From Heliocidaris tuberculata (taxonomy: Eukaryota; Echinodermata; Echinoidea; Camarodonta; Echinometridae), in NCBI GenBank assembly GCA_025618425.1, contig CM046852.1:7894421-7958420 (forward strand): a DNA stretch of 64,000 nucleotides, written 5' to 3'. How positions within the stretch are numbered: position 1 is the first letter of the stretch; each line of letters begins with the position of its first letter. The notes under the pieces are model-generated. The model worked only from the letters and a program-made list of their open reading frames with translations. It did no database searches and was not told where the DNA came from. The position numbers and the translations under genes are program-made. Shown here piece after piece: positions 10,481 to 29,723 of this stretch.

Positions 10481-11378
10481 TTAACTCTTTCAAGACAATT
10501 GACCACATTTTGTGGTTTGGCTCAATAACTTTTGATTCAGATCTCTAAAAAATATACCAGATACATGAGTAGAAAGAGCAAAAATTTCTGCATAAACTAT
10601 GTCCATTTTTGTTGCATGACCAAATTGCATGTGATGCCAGGAATTTTAAAAACAAGAATAAGCTTTAAAATCCCTAAATTGGCAACACATTGAGAGGTTC
10701 AAAATCATTGGTTTTTTGTCAAAATTGGCAACTTTTTCACATTTTCGATAAGGGTTTTAACCATGTATGTTGTTTTCAAAGACATTACATATTATTAGAA
10801 CCACATAGCATTAAAAGAAAAATATTATTGTTGCCAATTTGAAGAACAAAATGTGATCAATTTAGCCCTTAAAGTGATTAACTTTGTGAAAAATTGTAAA
10901 ATTAGCTCAAATGCCAGTGAATTGTGTGCAGTCCTCTAACTACATATATAATTAAGGATATGTGAAAGTATGAGAGAAAATGGAACCCGTTCACTATCCT
11001 AAAAAAGAGAAAATCGCGATCAATCGCTAGCGCAAGTCGCTCGGCTTCTTCGCTGCGCTGCAGTCACAAAAACCAAGCACCAGCGCTTGGCGATTTCAGA
11101 GCGGGTTTCCAACCCGTACGGTATTCTGTGATAGAGCGAGGTATGCCAACCGTAAGAGTTCTTTAGGGTTTGGTGGTACTCTATCCCGACATCAATGTTC
11201 AATCGTAAATATCTTGATATATAAACGACCGATCAGCTTATAAAACTCAGGCGATTCCTGTCTGAGCTAAAGGTTTGCAATTATGATTACAGCATTAGCT
11301 GGAACAGTGATTTTTTTTTTTCAATCCTGGGCAAAGTTAATCAATGCCTTTAAATAATTCCTGTCCTGAAAGGGTTAA
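10481..11378. mobile_element. piggyBac-like MITE carrying a second MITE inside it
   Basis: The left end is TTAACTCTTTCAAGACA (10481). The right end is the reverse complement of TTAACCCTTTCAGGACA, ending at 11378. TTAA duplications with C-rich termini suggest a piggyBac-like element. A second copy at 48468-48886 shares the body sequence but lacks the internal 477-bp insertion. Confidence 0.75.
10869..11353. mobile_element. Nested TTAA MITE (family shared with 27442-27929)
   Basis: TTAA at 10869-10872 and 11350-11353 flanks a 477-bp insert. The ends are AGTGATTAACTTTG and the reverse complement of AGGCATTGATTAACTTTG. The empty site survives as a single TTAA at 48858-48861 in the other copy of the host MITE. 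A near-identical 480-bp copy lies in an MRPS35 intron. The 60-residue frame shared by both copies (minus strand, 11020-11202) reflects sequence identity and has no known domain. Confidence 0.85.
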
Positions 11379-12004
11379 GGGGAATTCTTTTTGAAAAAGA
11401 GTGGTTGTTTCTGAAGATTGAAAAAGCAAAGGATACATGTATGTGGATGTATTGGTGAAGCCTAAACATAGCTTGCTAAATTGTTCATTATGCATTTACA
11501 TTTTGACAATTTGAAGCAAAAGTGAAGTGCAGCACCCTACATTTATATCATTTTATGCATGTAATTGTCCTTTAAAAACTCATGATATATTTATGATGCC
11601 AAGTGCCTGAAAGTGTATTATTTTGGAATAGTTGAATAAGTGAGAATATATGATCGGAATTATATGAAAATGTGACAGTATTGAAATGTGGATAAATCTT
11701 TTAAAAAGAGTTTGTATTGTTCATGTTATTTCAAAGAAGATATCATGATTAAGTAATAGATATTCATGAACCAGTATGCAAATCATAATTATATTTATAT
11801 CATTTTCTACTTTTGTACACCTTGAAAAAGAAAATAAAGTTTACAAAAATTTCAGTACAACAATCTGAGACTGCATATTTTGTGTTGTGTGGTAATTGAA
11901 TGTAATTTTTAGCCACCTCTTCTCTTGACTTTCTCCTCTCCCCTTTTCCCTCATAATTTATCATGACAAATCTTTTTTCTCTCCTCTACATAAATACCAC
12001 AGTT

Positions 12005-12066
12005 ATACACCTTCTCTCTCTCTGTGGGTTTGCTCCCCCCCCCCCCCCCCCCCCTTTCTCTCTCTC
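12005..12066. repeat. CT-rich tract with a 21-nt C run
   Basis: A CT microsatellite surrounds an uninterrupted C homopolymer (about 12034-12054) in the INSC-PSMA1 spacer. Confidence 0.9.
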
Positions 12067-12600
12067 CCACTCAGTGTATCCACTCTGACCCTTCTCTCTT
12101 ACATATAAAGTTGAGTTCTGGTCATGAAATTACATGTACACTGTGAAAGCAACTGGGAAAGGTTGATCATGTCTACATAAGATTATGTGTATACTGTGAG
12201 GTTTTGGAATCATCAAAATGATAAGAAATCGACCCAGTTTTGCTGAAAAGCGCATGTACTGTGCATAAAAATGGGAATATGGCACTGCACACCATGTGGC
12301 AGAAATGTTCAGCCCAAACACTTCAGATATTTTTCATCATATTTTTAATATAAGGGCATTTGAAGAGCATTCCTTTTCAGTAGACATTTCTATTGTTCTT
12401 CCAAAACGACATAAAAAGAATGAAAAAGCTCACAAATTATTTTTCACCTTTCCCAGAACTCAACCTTCTCATTAAATCTGTTTTCAATTTATATCCCTTG
12501 TGTTTCCTTACTCTTCTTCTCTTGGCATTCTTCATCTCTTTGTATCATTATGCAGTCATATTGTCTATTCATCACAGCCGAATTCGCCTAGAGATTTATA

Positions 12601-12754
12601 TACAGTGGAAACAAGCTATAACGCAGACCTTGGGACCATAAAAATGACCTTGCATACTCCTTATATCAGGGTTTAAAAACAAACAAACATAAAGATCAGG
12701 GACCAACAAATTACCTTGTTATATCAGAGCTCTTTATAACGAACTTTCACTGTA
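12601..12754. mobile_element. pogo/Tigger-like MITE with TA duplication
   Basis: TA at 12601-12602 and 12753-12754 flanks an element that starts CAGTGGAAACAAGCTATAAC and ends with the inverted form TTATAACGAACTTTCACTG. The TA duplication and CAGTG ends fit the Tc1/mariner group, pogo/Tigger type. The assignment is from terminal motifs only. Confidence 0.75.
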
Positions 12755-13591
12755 TTGCAGCTACATGTAGTAACAAGCCATATAACAAACGCTCAAACTC
12801 TCACAGGCATATTTGATACACAAAATTTTATTACAGCAGACTACTACATAGTTGTGCAATACGTTGCACTGAATGGAATTGAACTTGTACAAGAGGTTTG
12901 TGATATCACATATCTTTACAGTAGAAAACAAACAAAATTAATTTACAGCAGATAAATTAAACAGTAAATCAGTGAATTCATAACATTCCTATCCTCCCAA
13001 GAATCAAATAATGCAGGAAAATGTACTGAATTTCTTGTTATCTTGAATCCTGTAAAATAACTGAGGTATTCCAGAATAGAATAGATATATAGAGGGTCTG
13101 AGAGAGGTCATTTTAAATGTTGTATAAACCAATATTTTCGAATGAAGATATTTTCACAAATTGCAGGCCCAAAGACATTTCCCCGAGTCGTTGCTTTCGT
13201 GAATGACGTGTAGGCTACTCGTACTTACTTCTGTATACTCTACACCCGCACTGTAAGAAAACTGTTCTGTACAATACATGCGTGTGTTGGCCACTGCATG
13301 ACTGTGCTCGTGCACTGTATGTACTAGTATACTGTACATACTGAGTACAACACATCGCAAAATATTCACAAAATCTGAGAAAATAAAAACCCCACAAAAA
13401 TAACAGCTTACGCAGTATGCAATTCTTGCCACCAATCTGCTCATTCAAAGGAAAGCATTAATTCTCCATCAATCTTCATTGATATCCATCTGAGCACATC
13501 TATAGAAAATATGACAGTAACTAATGAAAGTCTAGAATCATAGAATCATTTCACCCTATGAAATATATGTTTAAAGTTAAGACATAACTTT

Positions 13592-13597
13592 TTTATT
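13592..13597 (-). promoter_or_regulatory. Possible polyadenylation signal for PSMA1
   Basis: AATAAA on the minus strand, about 300 bp beyond the PSMA1 stop codon. The position is plausible, but the hexamer is common in AT-rich DNA. Confidence 0.35.
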
Positions 13598-13895
13598 TTC
13601 AAGTATTTTAGTGAAGCAGCAGCCACTGACATGGATAGTTAAATTCTCCAAGAGGAAGGTATAGTATCTGTGAAACTTAAAGAAACTTGCTCAATACCTG
13701 AATAAAGTAAATTCAAGCCTGGTTCTTAAAATCCTACGCTTCTGGTGGATCAAATTTTTGACCAATGCACAAGATTCATGTAATGTTAATCTGAATCGAT
13801 AATCCTGGGCAATAACTTCGTAAAACCTAACAGTATGACTATAAACAGTATAGATTACAAAACAGTTGCACCCTAATGAAACAGCCACATCAGCG

Positions 13896-21370
<7,475 letters not shown>

Positions 21371-21644
21371 TGTTGACTAATTACGACAGTATTTTCTGGG
21401 CAGACTGACTCTTTCTTCCCGAGATAACGTGAGCAAGCAAATATGTGGGTTATTTAAGCAAGTTGTTTTTGAGAATAGATTAAAGTATATTTTGAATAAT
21501 TAAAAACTAAAATTAAAATTGAAAATATTAAATTTATCAATAAAATAATATAACTATTAACGATGATCTATGTCATTAGCTCTTAAAATATTTTTTTTCG
21601 CTGATGATAATTACTTTTCTTGGAACGATATTGCTGAAAACAAC
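21371..21644. promoter_or_regulatory. Head-to-head promoter shared by PSMA1 and MRPS35
   Basis: Only 274 bp separates the PSMA1 and MRPS35 start codons, which are on opposite strands. This must hold both 5' UTRs and both core promoters, unless MRPS35 starts at the upstream in-frame ATG at 21570. I see no convincing TATA box. The MRPS35 start sits in AACATGGCGGCC, which matches the YY1-type ATGGCGGC element common at starts of housekeeping and mitochondrial ribosomal protein genes. Confidence 0.75.
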
Positions 21645-24600
21645 ATGGCGGCCGTTATGTCCACGATTTTTCGTCCTCAATTATTGAGTTGTACCTCTAA
21701 AATTCCTGCTCGCCCTGAGTTTGCTGTGGTGTCCAGATATTCCACAGCAAATAAGAATAAAGAATTCTACGGGTCTTTGGTGTCAACAAGTTTACCTGAT
21801 GTGGATTCAGAAATCGAAAGTGAGTTTAGTACAAACATGATTCTGTGTAGTCCCACCTAAATATAATTAGTGTGTAGACTTTATTTAAGAATCTTTGAAA
21901 TCCCCTTTCTTGGTGTAAAAAAAAAGGGGGGGGGGGGTAGTTTTAGAGAGTAATTAAAAATTACGTTCAGAAATTTCTATGCTCTAGCCAAGAACAAGTA
22001 GTGAAATGATATTGATTTAGATCTATCAAGTCTCGAAAACAATAACCCCGAATTTCGAAAGGCGAACATATAACTTATGAAAAAGGAGAGAGAGAGAGAG
22101 AGAGCAAAAAAAGATGACCAAACAACGAAAGTGATGAAAAGACATTAAAGTGGTTTTGGAGAATAAAGAATAATCGAGACAGAGGGGAAGTGATTAAGTG
22201 AAAAAGAGAAACTGAGCAGTTTTATAAAAAAAAAAAAAAAAGTGTGACATATATACCAGAGAGAGAGAGAGAGAGAGACTGAGAGAAAGGGAGGAAGAAG
22301 AGGAGGAGGGGAAAAAGGGAAATTGAGAAAGACTAAGAAAGTAAGATACTGCAGGAAAGAGGAAACAGTGTAAATTCAAAAAAAATGAATGACAAGTGTC
22401 GTTAAAGGAGAATGAAACCCCAAACTTGTATGCACTTTAGCAGAAGCAGAGAAATCTTAGAAGCATATCACTGAAATTTTGAGGAAAAACGGATAAAGAA
22501 TAAAAAAGTTCTGAAGATTTTAAAAACCTAAAATTGCTTAATAAAATTGGCAAGATACTCATTATGCTAATGAGATGCTATGACATTTTTGTGCTCTCTC
22601 TTTATGGGTGATGAATAAGAAAATTATCAGATTTCAGCTTTTAAACAAAGAAAATTGAATTATCAACATTGTGCTTGAAATATATTGTGAGGAATAAATT
22701 TATGAACACCACTTAGATATATAATACAGAAATCAAATTTTCTAATATATATTCAAGGAAAGCGGATTTTTACAACGTTATTTTTATAAGGCAATTGGAA
22801 AGTATAACACATTTACATCACAGCATCTCATTAGCATAATAGTAAAAGGATAGAAATATTTAAAGAGAAGAATCAAACTCGTGAATTCATGAAGAGGAAG
22901 ACCCGCACTCCCGAATCTTTAAATCCAGGGTTCTCCACTAGTGGTTTTACCCGGGGGCTCCGCCCGGGTAAAATTTGAAAAACCAGTTTAGCGCCCGGAC
23001 AAAATTTCCCCGCCCGGACAAAAACTTGATGCGCCCGGATATGAAAATTGACATATTTATAAGCACAGACAAGACAGCATCAAGATCGCGCGGCATTGCG
23101 CAATCAAGCATCGACTTAAAATAAAAACTTTACTCGCATGATCATGTCGGAAACCCGCACGAACGCATTATCTCTTTGCATGAACCACGTCGAATTCTCA
23201 TTGCGATCACGGCCACATATAATGCACCATCTCGACGCAGTGCACTATAATACGTATGCCGTCACGAAACCGCAAATTTGACGCCGTCGCGAAACCGCAA
23301 ATTTGACTTCGGAGGCCGACGAACACAAGAGCCCCCGGACAAAATACAGACCAGTGGAGAACCCTGAAATCAGCATTAATTTTCATGAATTTCTAACCAC
23401 ATTTCTTTGACAAGTACAGTTACATGTATTTAGCATTCCCAATTATAAAGCATAATTTAAAGTAAAAATTAAAATTGTACATATTTCTCTTTCTCACTCT
23501 TTCTTTCTCTCCCTCACGCAATTGCTTCCCATTTATATTCATCTTAAATGCACATTCTTCTTGAACCATTTTTCTCTCCTAATTTTTCAGAGGTATCTCC
23601 ACACTCCATGCGAGGAAAGGCCATGAGAGCCATGGAGCAGAGATTAAAGCGCTTCACACCAGTAAGTGTATGGCAGTGGCCAGCGTTGTCACTACGGTGG
23701 TCGGCGCCGGTCGGAACCTTCCACCACTCAAAATTTCCGACCGGCACTCAATGCAATATCACACCCGCCCGCCCGGCACTAATTTCCCCACTGACAAAGA
23801 AAAAATACTACGATTTTGACCTACGAACATGCAATTGTGGTTTAAGCCAGTAATCTGACAGCACTCACAGCAGGTATATGTACAAAGTAAACCAAATACT
23901 AGAACAGTAGTTACAATGCTTAATGCTGCAGCTACAGTACAGTGTGTACTGTGTAGATACATGATATTTTTACTGTTTAACTATAACTTATAAGCCCTGA
24001 AAACCGACTAGGTTTTTTCCCTCTGAACCCCCGTGGCAAGGTGTCGGGCGATAAAATTTCCACCACTAAAAAGTCCCTGGTGACAACCCTGGCAGTGGCT
24101 CATAAAGCTATGTAAAAGAAAATATGTGTGATGCGTCAAATAATTCAAAATGTATTCTGTATGAAAATAATGTGCTAAACTTTTAAAGGATGCTGAGTAA
24201 CAGAAAGAATCCTGGGATTGTAAATGTGGTTTTATCATGAAACATTTCTGAAAATCAGGTATATAGCACTTTGATGCATGATGCTGTCTCATATTCCCCT
24301 ACATGTCAAGTTTGTCAATCATTAAAGAAAAAGAAAATAGAACTGAGGAAAAAAAAACAATGATAACCTTTAGAAAAAGCTTATAATTCTTCAAAAACAG
24401 AAAATTTGTGTTTCAAATTTTTTTTTTTGTGCCATGAATACTATTTTAATGGTCATGTGTTTCATTCCTTAACTTGCTGGGAATTTATCACGTCATGCAT
24501 CAATTTCTTATCACTTTACTTTAGCTTCCGGCTCCAAGGGAATCTAAGATGTCTGAGGATCAGGAATGGGCAGGGGTGTACCCCACTGCAGCTAGCTTCA

Positions 24601-27600
24601 AGTGGTCTGCTGTACCCCTACCACTCAGGATGGGCTACCCAGTCAGGAGGGGGATCCCCCCTCACAAGTTTGGAAATCTGGAACTCATCAAGGTTGGTTT
24701 TGCTTCTTTCTCATTTTGTCAAGTTACAGAGATAAAATGGTATCCATCCAGATGATCCAGATACATTGATGAAAATGATGAAAATTATTTCTGAAGTCGT
24801 AACTTTTAAAGTCATATCAAAGTGAAGTTTGATAACCATTAAGACAAGAGATCTAGAAATAATTTTATTTCTACCTTCTCACACCACTGCACTCTCACTG
24901 AAAAGTGATAGCCTGTGTAATCCAATTGAACTTTTTTTAAAGGTGGGGGTCGGGGGGGGGGGGGGGGGTCGGGTTAGGGAGTCGCTGTTATGCTCAATCA
25001 TTGTCATTAAACTACATACTTGTGTTCATTTAGATTTGTTAATACACTATGTAATTTGTTATCAGTTTTTAATGTTTTCCCAAACCAGTGCATATTTATA
25101 CTCAATGTGATAATATACATGTACCTGTAACAACCATTTTGTTTCCATATATCTCTGTTTTGATAGATTCCCAATTTTCTACATCTAACACCACCTGCCA
25201 TCAAGAAACATTGTGCAGCTTTGAAAGGTGAGGATTCGATCCTTTCTAATAAAAATAAAACTTGTATTTTCTGTTTGCACGATCTGTAAATTTCATGGTC
25301 AATCTCTGAATGGAACCTACAAACGTGTTTGATGCTAATCACTTAAAGTGTACCAATCACCTCAAAAAATAATTTGTGTACAGCTAGAAAGTATAAAATC
25401 AACCTCAAAGAACTTTGTCTGGTATTCTATAGGTCAACAGTTAATGAGTATGAAGGAAATAAAGGATAACATGAAAATGCTCACGCGGAACCGAACTCAG
25501 AGTTTGGTTCCGCACGAGTCTTTATCTTGGCGAGCGCGTACAGGTGCGTCGAGTAGTCTACTCACGATTCGCTTTTACGCTTATAGAGAGTGTAATTAAA
25601 ATTGCAATATCTCTAAAGTTATAGAATTAATATTTGAAGGCCATATTTTGAATATAGTATAACGAAATGCACCCTCTAACATACAGAGCAAAATTATTTT
25701 TGGTGATTGGTACCCTTTAAGGCTTGTTCACATATGCCGCAGTAAACTGTCGCAATAAAACGGCGACGGTTTCTTTAGTGATGATGCGTGCAACATAGGT
25801 CCTACACGTACTCACATACCTATATGTGTTATAAGATACAGAAATGTGGATGCTTAAAACCCCACATTTTTTTTTTAGACTATGGCATATTTGAATGAGC
25901 TTTAAGAAGCTACAGGCAACAATCTGCATAAGGGCATGTGACGTGAACCTAGTAGGATAATGATCCCCAGCCAGCATATGGTCAGTAGGTTTGGATCGAC
26001 TGCATAATTGCGTCAGTGAAGACTGCCCATTTCAAAAGAAATTTCAATCCATCAAAAATGGTCTTATTCTATTTGCTTATAGTAGTGTATAAAAAATATT
26101 TAGAGTATAGTCCATGTATCAAGCATAAATAATGCCTATTGAATATTAAATCAATTATTTAGGGTACAGTACCTGCATCACTCAGGCAACTGAGGCAAGA
26201 ATATAATACTAGTGAATAATAACCTATTGAAACTGTTGACTATTCCCTTCACTGTTTTCCACTCTTCATGTTATTTGTTTATAGAGCTGTGTTCAGACTG
26301 GCCTGAAGGTCTAGAGACAGACACTGACTGTGAGAGGCACTTCCCTCTAGAGACGGTGGAATCTGATTACGTCTTCGCAGGAGCATCTCTCAGACATCCT
26401 CAGTCAAGGGAGATCACAGTACGGGTCAGTGAAAGGTCATCTTTTTTATGTCCATTTGATAGGATTTTAAATGGAGGGCCTATGTAGGAGAGCCAAAACC
26501 TTTTACATGTCTAGAACCCAGTGTGGTTCTTTTAAAGGATACAATAAAAACTCTGTGTAGCATTTGACCAAGTGGAAGATTAGGCATCACTCAGACATGT
26601 TTTCTGATTTAGTTCTTATTTCTCCTTAGGGCATATTTTGACCTGTTTTACATCACGATAATGCAGTATGTATCAACCACGATTGTATCATCTGCTGGAA
26701 GCCAAAATGGTCCTAAAGAACATCCTTTTACTATTAGTTGGTTCCTTTTGGCTCCCAGCTCCTTTAGAATTTGCTAACATGTACATGTACATGTGGTACT
26801 TTACTGTGATTTTAAGTGCATAGACATTCATGTATAGTCCTTATATATCCGTGTTTTGGCCGTGTATTTTATCTTGTTTATTTATAAAAATAATTTCTTC
26901 AGGTAAAATTAAGTGATCTACCACTGGACAAGCATGCGAGATGGAAGTTCATTCAGCTAGTGGGAGAAAGATACAATAAGGAGACAGACATAGTCACCAT
27001 CTCAGCTGACAGGTAAGTCACTCTATGAATAATCATTTATAATTAATCAGTCTGTAATTATTAATGTAGTCAATTACAGATTGCAGATTTTCTACAAGAT
27101 CTTTTTTCATTGTAGCCTTAAACAGTAGTAAACAAATTGAGAAAAGAAATGTAAACGATGAAAAGAAATTTATTTTGGTTTACAGTAATGTTTATTAAAT
27201 GCATACATTCATATGGCTATTGTTTGAAACATTGCTTTCGGTTAGATACATGTAATGTTATCTACATGTACTTGATTGTTTCATATCTTAAAAGGCACCC
27301 AGTAGAATTTTCCTTTGTGTTGTCTTTTCTTTACATACAGATGTCCACTGAAGAAACAGAATTATGATTACTGCATTTATGTCATGAGTGTGCTATATCA
27401 CGAAGCATGGGTAAGAATTTGATTTAAAAAAAAATAATATTTTAAAGTGATTGATTAACTTTGTGAAAAATTGTAAAATCAGCTCAAATGCCAGTGAATT
27501 GTGTGCAGTCCTCTAACTACATATATGATTAAGGATATGTGAAAGTATGAGAGAAAATGGAACCCGTTTACTATCCTAAAAAAGAGAAAATCGCGATCAA

Positions 27601-29723
27601 TCGCTTGCGCAAGTCGCTCGGCTTCTTCGCTGCACTGTAGTCACAAAAACCAAGCACCAGCGCTTGGCGATTTCAGAGCGGGTTTCAAGCCCGTACGGTA
27701 TTCTGTGATAGAGCGAGGTATGCCAACCGTAAGGGTTCTTTAGGGTTCGGTGGTACTCTATCCCGACATCAATGTTCAATCGTAAATATCTTGATATATA
27801 AACGACCGATCAGCTTATAAAACTCAGGCGAGTCCTGTCTGAGCTAAAGGTTTGCAATTATGATTGCAGCATTAGCTGGAACAGTGATTTTTTTTTTCAA
27901 TCCTGGGCAAAGTTAATCAATGCCTTTAAAGTCAGATAGTCGTGGGTTTACGTGGGGAATTTGACCCCATTCGGGTATTTACCAGATAAACAGGTGTTCT
28001 AGAGGGTGGACTTCACTTAATTACAAGCAACAGGTCTTATGTAATGCACTGTACAAACCACCTTCTGCCACATAAGGAAATCTCATCACCAACAATTTCT
28101 TTCACACTCCAATTTTGAAGATTTGAAGGCAAGATTGTGTGTTCTGGTGGGACAGCAGTGATTTTTGCTGCCAGGGAGGCAATAACTCACCATGAAGATA
28201 AAAATTGGAAATACATGAATCGATACAGAAATACAGCAAATTTAGCAATATGTGTGGTATAAGTAATTTATGTGGAATAACCCATTTTTAACAATTTATG
28301 TATAATTTCATGGTGATTGATGCTTTTGACAAACGCTTGACAGAGGTTTGTTGTACAAAAGGAGTACCGGTATATTATAAATGTTACTTGACAAAAAAGA
28401 TTCATTTATTTGGAACAAAACACTCCCAATCAAGGTCGAATGACATAATGATTTCAGTTACCAAAGCAGAGTGGAAACTTTTATTCTAAATTATGCGTAG
28501 GTAAATGATATATCCTTTGGTCTGTGATTCATTTGAATCAGAGAAAATTAAAAAAATTAGTAGTAGAAGGACAAAACAACTTTCCATTCAAAAGTAGGGT
28601 AGAAACATTTATTATAATTTTGTTGTTTCTACTTGAATGATTTATTCATAGATCTGTGAACCCTGGGAATCAGAGATCACTGATGAGGACATGGAACAAT
28701 ATGTATGGGACATCAGCCCATCAAAGACCGCCATCGTCAACACAGTAGCCAGGATGAGAAATAAGGTAGGTCTCTGTTTGCTATCAAATATTATTTATAT
28801 TGTGATGAGGCTCGTAGTCCATGAATTTTATAATAGTACATGTAGTCTTGGAACTGGGGGTAACACGTTCAAAATGTACACATTCCAGTAGGCTAGTTAA
28901 TATTTGGAAGGCTTATACAGTGGAAACTCGCTATAAAGAGCTCTGATATAACGAGATTCCCGATTTAACAAGGTAATTTTGCTGGTCCAAGGCCTTTATG
29001 TTCATTTGTTTTTTTTACCCTGATATAAGGAGATTCCTGATATTACAAAGTAATTTTCTTGGTCCCAAGGTCCTTGTTATAGTGAGTGTCCACTGTATAA
29101 TATATTATATATATATATTTTATATATGTATAATATATTATATATATATATTTTATATATGAATTAAAATATCCTTCTATTGTGATGTGGCACATACAGC
29201 TTTCTATAGCTCTTGATATTTTTTCATAAACCATGTATTAAAGTGACCAAGGAAATGTTTGTAAGTCTAAATAATGCCTCCGTACTAATAGTGATTTGTC
29301 CCCCCCCCCCCTCCAACTAAATTGATGGCACATCAATATTTCAAAATTATATCAACATTTGTCCATATCAATAAATTAGCTTATGTTAGCATCATAGAGT
29401 ATTTAAGGAAGCCTGATGATCCAAAATCCAAGGTACCTTTCTCTGTCCCTTGAAATAGAAAAGACAGAAATCCGATGATCCCAAAATGACATATTTTGTG
29501 TTCATTTTCTTCTCTTCCTTGTCTCTCTCTCTCACAGACAATTGGTGATGGTGAAGTAGACCCAGAGCTAGAGAAAGACATCTTAGAAAACAAGGAGGTT
29601 CAGGAACTACAGGAATCCGTTTCTGAGATTAGAAACTCTGGTGAATCCATGGAGAACCTAGAGAGATACAAAGCAGCGGTTCTAGGAATCGTTCATAGTA
29701 AAGCAGAATTAACCAGCAGTTGA
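21645..29723 (+). CDS. MRPS35: Mitochondrial small-ribosomal-subunit protein mS35, complete
   Basis: This is a component of the mitochondrial small ribosomal subunit. Exons: 21645-21819, 23591-23661, 24525-24692, 25167-25227, 26285-26424, 26903-27012, 27341-27410, 28652-28765 and 29538-29723 (stop TGA). Phases agree throughout, giving 364 aa (human about 320). Residues 1-50 are rich in Arg, Ser and Ala and look like a mitochondrial targeting peptide. Family landmarks include [37 protein letters not shown], the CSDWP segment, [20 protein letters not shown] and [20 protein letters not shown]. The C-terminal 60 residues are acidic and helical. The start at 21645 was chosen for its ATGGCGGC context; ATG 21570 is in frame and would add 25 hydrophobic residues. 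A hAT-like MITE lies only 11 bp past the exon 2 boundary. The family call is from recognition of conserved segments. Confidence 0.92.
22402..22830. mobile_element. Probable TTAAAG foldback MITE, right end missing
   Basis: It starts TTAAAGGAGAATGAAACCCC at 22402. Inside, ATTATGCTAATGAGATGCTA (about 22561) is answered by the inverted CAGCATCTCATTAGCATAAT near 22822. A right-hand TTAA terminus was not found, so the element may be truncated. It lies in MRPS35 intron 1. Confidence 0.55.
22921..23371. mobile_element. CAGGG-ended DNA transposon with 5-bp direct repeats
   Basis: The left end CAGGGTTCTCCACTAGTGG (22926) is mirrored by CCAGTGGAGAACCCTG ending at 23366. AAATC precedes and follows the element. 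The interior is GC-rich with repeated CGCCCGGACAAAA-type segments. The ends look hAT-like, but the visible duplication is 5 bp rather than 8. Confidence 0.75.
23673..24099. mobile_element. hAT-like MITE with perfect 8-bp duplication, beside MRPS35 exon 2
   Basis: GCAGTGGC occurs at 23673-23680 and 24092-24099. The element between starts CAGCGTTGTCACTA and ends GTGACAACCCTG, with further inverted similarity around CGGTGG and CCACCA. An 8-bp duplication and CAG/CTG ends are typical of hAT elements. It inserted 11 bp beyond the end of MRPS35 exon 2. Confidence 0.85.
25343..25720. mobile_element. TTAA MITE, family GTGTACCAA (copy 2 of 3)
   Basis: TTAA at 25343-25346 and 25717-25720. Ends are AGTGTACCAATCACCTCAAA and the inverse of AGGGTACCAATCACC. 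It lies in MRPS35 intron 4 and closely matches the copies at 18880 and 50758. Confidence 0.85.
27442..27929. mobile_element. TTAA MITE, second copy of the nested element
   Basis: TTAA at 27442-27445 and 27926-27929 surrounds 480 bp. Ends are AGTGATTGATTAACTTTG and the inverse of AGGCATTGATTAACTTTG. It differs at few positions from 10873-11349, which lacks an ATTG in the left end. It inserted in MRPS35 intron 7, about 30 bp after the exon. Confidence 0.87.
28916..29097. mobile_element. pogo/Tigger-like MITE with TA duplication
   Basis: TA at 28916-28917 and 29096-29097 flanks CAGTGGAAACTCGCTATAAA and the inverted TTATAGTGAGTGTCCACTG. Internal repeats of CTGATATAACGAGATTCC type match the other copies. 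It lies in MRPS35 intron 8. Confidence 0.8.
29098..29161. repeat. Duplicated TA-rich block
   Basis: Two adjacent, nearly identical ~32-bp TA-rich units directly abut the pogo-like MITE. Confidence 0.75.

Larger units (their letters stand above)
9421..13895. other. Gene-free spacer between the INSC and PSMA1 3' ends
   Basis: This AT-rich DNA lies between convergent genes. It holds a pogo-like remnant, a nested pair of TTAA MITEs, a CT/poly-C tract and an intact pogo-like MITE, each listed separately. The 3' UTRs of both genes probably extend into it. No protein-coding exon was recognised apart from PSMA1's last exon at its right edge. Confidence 0.6.

Noticed and set aside
11020..11202. Conserved 60-residue open frame (also at 27597-27779)
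   Set aside because: It lies wholly inside two copies of one MITE; similarity is explained by recent shared origin and no domain is recognisable.
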